The notes beneath the pieces were generated by a model. The model was not told the origin of the DNA and did no database searches. It saw only the letters and a program-made list of their open reading frames with translations. DNA of 57,937 nt from Candidatus Eremiobacteraceae bacterium (GTDB taxonomy: Bacteria > Vulcanimicrobiota > Vulcanimicrobiia > Eremiobacterales > Eremiobacteraceae). The position numbers were made by a program, and so were the translations under genes. This document shows, piece by piece, positions 56,308 to 57,937 of the stretch. The stretch spans positions 1 to 57,937 of the forward strand of contig DATCBN010000091.1 in NCBI GenBank assembly GCA_036511855.1. The letters are read 5' to 3'. Within the stretch, counting starts at the first letter, position 1. Every line of letters starts with the position of its first letter.

Positions 56308-57690
56308 GTGAAGAGCCAGGGCCAGCTGAGCTCATCATGTGTCGTCGGTCTCGTCTTGGCATTGGCGGCTTGCGCTCAATCCCAAACCGCGACGGCGACT
56401 TCCCCGGCGCCGATAGCCTCGAAGAGTCCCACGCAGTCAGTTCGGCCGCATAAGACGCACCATGGCGGCGTGTACGCCGTAACAGTCGTCAACGCTGATC
56501 CCGGCTGCGCACTTCCGGCCTGGATATTGAAGCAGTCTCCGATGGCTCCGCCCGACATCGCGATGGCAGATAACGGCGATGTCGCCTTCGTCGAACACGG
56601 TCCGGCAACGCAGTGCGGTGCCGAAGACGGGGTCATCGCGACCGGCAGTATTGTAAACTTAGCGAGCCACACGACCTCAACAGTTCACGAAACTATTGGG
56701 CTGAATTATGGCGTGGTCATCGTCAAAGCAAACGGCAGGCGATCTACAATCCGACGCATCCCGCCGTTGACTTTTCCACGAGTTCTTGAAATCGACTTCT
56801 CCATTACCGGTCTGCGGCTGGCAGACGACGGAACGCCCTTCATCACGTTAGCGGAGGGGGCCGGCACGACGCGCGAGGCCGAGTGGGTGTTCTCTTGGAG
56901 CGCAGCTGCATGGCGCGAACAAATCATGGAACTACCAATTCGATATGGCGGGCCGCTCAATCGGAGAGTTGACGCGGTCGAGACGCCGTCGCGATATTCA
57001 GTCGTCGGCGACTATCGCGAGGCTACTCAGTTTAGCTACGAATACCATGACCGGGACCCGACTTACGACATGGACGAGGCCGGCATCGTCGAAGATGGTA
57101 AGGTCGCTCCACTGGGATTCGGCGACGTGACGTCCATGCGTGGCCGATATTCGGCCGGATATGTCGCGCCCTATGGCTGGTGTGCTCAGACTGGAGCGCC
57201 AACAGCAGTGCTGTGGGATGGCACAAAGAAAAAGAAACTTGGACCTGGCGTCGCCTTCGGTGTCGATGCTGATGGCGATGTCGTTGGAGATGACCGGCCG
57301 CCCGTGAACGGTCAATCGAACGAACAAACCGGTACGGACTGCATCGACGGCGCACACCCCACGCTGTGGCGACATGGGAAAGTGGTGCAGCTCTCCAAAC
57401 TGCGTGGCTCGGCTTTGGCTATTCGCAACGGAACGATTGTTGGGACCGTAGGCGTGATTGCTGTTTGCTGCGTCGGTCCGGAGAATAAATTCGCCTCGCT
57501 GACCGGCGGGAACGCGTTTGTGGCGCGCGCAAGAGATGAGGAGCATACTTTTCGCTATCTCGACGAGTTAGCTCGTGGCGATTGGACGATCACGAGTGCG
57601 TTTGCTATCGCGGCTAGCGGCCGCATCTTAGCGGTCGGCCACCCCAGTGAATCTCAAGTCTCGAGCATCTTAATCCTCGATCCGCGCTGA
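56308..57690 (+). CDS. Putative lipoprotein with extracellular beta repeats
   Basis: The protein of about 460 residues has a lipobox LALAAC at about residue 20, counted from GTG 56308. It then shows a Ser/Thr/Pro linker and beta-rich sequence with DGxPF/DGxxV units (LADDGTPFITLAEG, FGVDADGDVVGDD) suggestive of a propeller. No catalytic motif. It is divergent from the aldehyde oxidoreductase genes across about 180 bp. Confidence 0.6.
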   Translation: MKSQGQLSSSCVVGLVLALAACAQSQTATATSPAPIASKSPTQSVRPHKTHHGGVYAVTVVNADPGCALPAWILKQSPMAPPDIAMADNGDVAFVEHGPATQCGAEDGVIATGSIVNLASHTTSTVHETIGLNYGVVIVKANGRRSTIRRIPPLTFPRVLEIDFSITGLRLADDGTPFITLAEGAGTTREAEWVFSWSAAAWREQIMELPIRYGGPLNRRVDAVETPSRYSVVGDYREATQFSYEYHDRDPTYDMDEAGIVEDGKVAPLGFGDVTSMRGRYSAGYVAPYGWCAQTGAPTAVLWDGTKKKKLGPGVAFGVDADGDVVGDDRPPVNGQSNEQTGTDCIDGAHPTLWRHGKVVQLSKLRGSALAIRNGTIVGTVGVIAVCCVGPENKFASLTGGNAFVARARDEEHTFRYLDELARGDWTITSAFAIAASGRILAVGHPSESQVSSILILDPR

Positions 57691-57764
57691 CACCGTGTCA
57701 AAAGAGGGCTGCCTAGTTAATTTGACCCGGGGAAGGTGCCGTCGCAACGCGGAACTGCCGCTGG

Positions 57765-57937
57765 ATGATAAACATGTGGTCAGAACCGGAAACCTACGAA
57801 GGATACGTCGGGCGATGGAGCCGAGTGGTCGCGCCAGAATTCCTCGCATGGCTGCACGCGAGGCGCAATCTGCGCTGGTTGGATGACGGCTGCGGCACGG
57901 GCGAATTGACGCGCGCGATCCTCGAACATAGCCGGCC
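57765..57937 (+). CDS. Class I SAM methyltransferase, N-terminal part
   Basis: The frame runs off the right edge. It starts NMWSEPETYEGYVGRWSRVV and reaches motif I as LDDGCGTGEL (usually LDVGCGTG), the S-adenosylmethionine loop. MWS...YVGRWS is typical of a family of small-molecule methyltransferases. The substrate is unknown. ATG 57765 or 57774 could be the start. Confidence 0.75.
   Translation, partial: MINMWSEPETYEGYVGRWSRVVAPEFLAWLHARRNLRWLDDGCGTGELTRAILEHSR

Overview
The window is about 58 kb of GC-rich, gene-dense bacterial chromosome. SepF and DivIVA lie side by side, CsaB sits next to a DUF5693 protein, a YaiO-like outer-membrane barrel and a flagellar rod/sigma-28 cluster are present, and short palindromes recur in most intergenic gaps. 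This fits a diderm lineage on the Terrabacteria side, for example Candidatus Eremiobacterota. That placement is inference from gene content; no rRNA gene is present to test it. I saw no prophage, insertion sequence or CRISPR array.

Layout. 1-2.1 kb: end of a thiolase and an aldehyde dehydrogenase. 2.2-6.4 kb: a signal-peptidase-I homologue without its catalytic serine, a secreted repeat protein, a small P-loop kinase and two proteins of unknown role. 6.6-13.2 kb: a complete 2-oxoacid dehydrogenase operon (E1 alpha, E1 beta, E2, E3) followed by lipB and lipA, which make its lipoyl cofactor; birA converges on it and is divergent from a MerR-MEDS regulator. 15-18.4 kb: a glycosyltransferase, ndk, eno and two tRNAs. 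18.4-24.9 kb: lipoproteins, a secreted phosphoesterase, a Uma2 protein, tRNA-Val and a degenerate GGDEF protein. 25-32.4 kb: one co-directional envelope-polysaccharide unit (YaiO-like barrel, NodB-type deacetylase, HAAS-like protein, DUF5693 protein, CsaB pyruvyltransferase). 32.5-36.8 kb: an M50/CBS protease and ileS. 37.2-40.6 kb: a 1146-residue protein combining an aegerolysin-like domain, a papain-like domain and fourteen propeller blades. 40.8-43 kb: small poorly known genes and a truncated thioredoxin-reductase-like gene. 43.1-49.4 kb: lgt, a CcdA whose first helix has moved to its C-terminus, lspA, rluD-type, tgt, yggS, sepF, divIVA and yggU. 49.6-52.4 kb: a minus-strand flagellar operon. 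52.5-56.1 kb: a periplasmic molybdenum aldehyde oxidoreductase (PaoABC type). The window ends in a lipoprotein and a truncated methyltransferase.

Across all regions runs a family of short hairpins, GGGCAAGC-ATC-GCTTGCCC with a one-sided GTACTAG or GTAGGAG tag. They lie almost always just 3' of genes with the tag nearest the gene, several times supply the gene's own TAG stop codon, and have expanded in frame inside the DUF5693 coding sequence. The strongest leads are the permuted CcdA, the polarised hairpin family and its coding copies, the 2x7-blade aegerolysin-like/papain-like protein, and the serine-less signal peptidase homologue.
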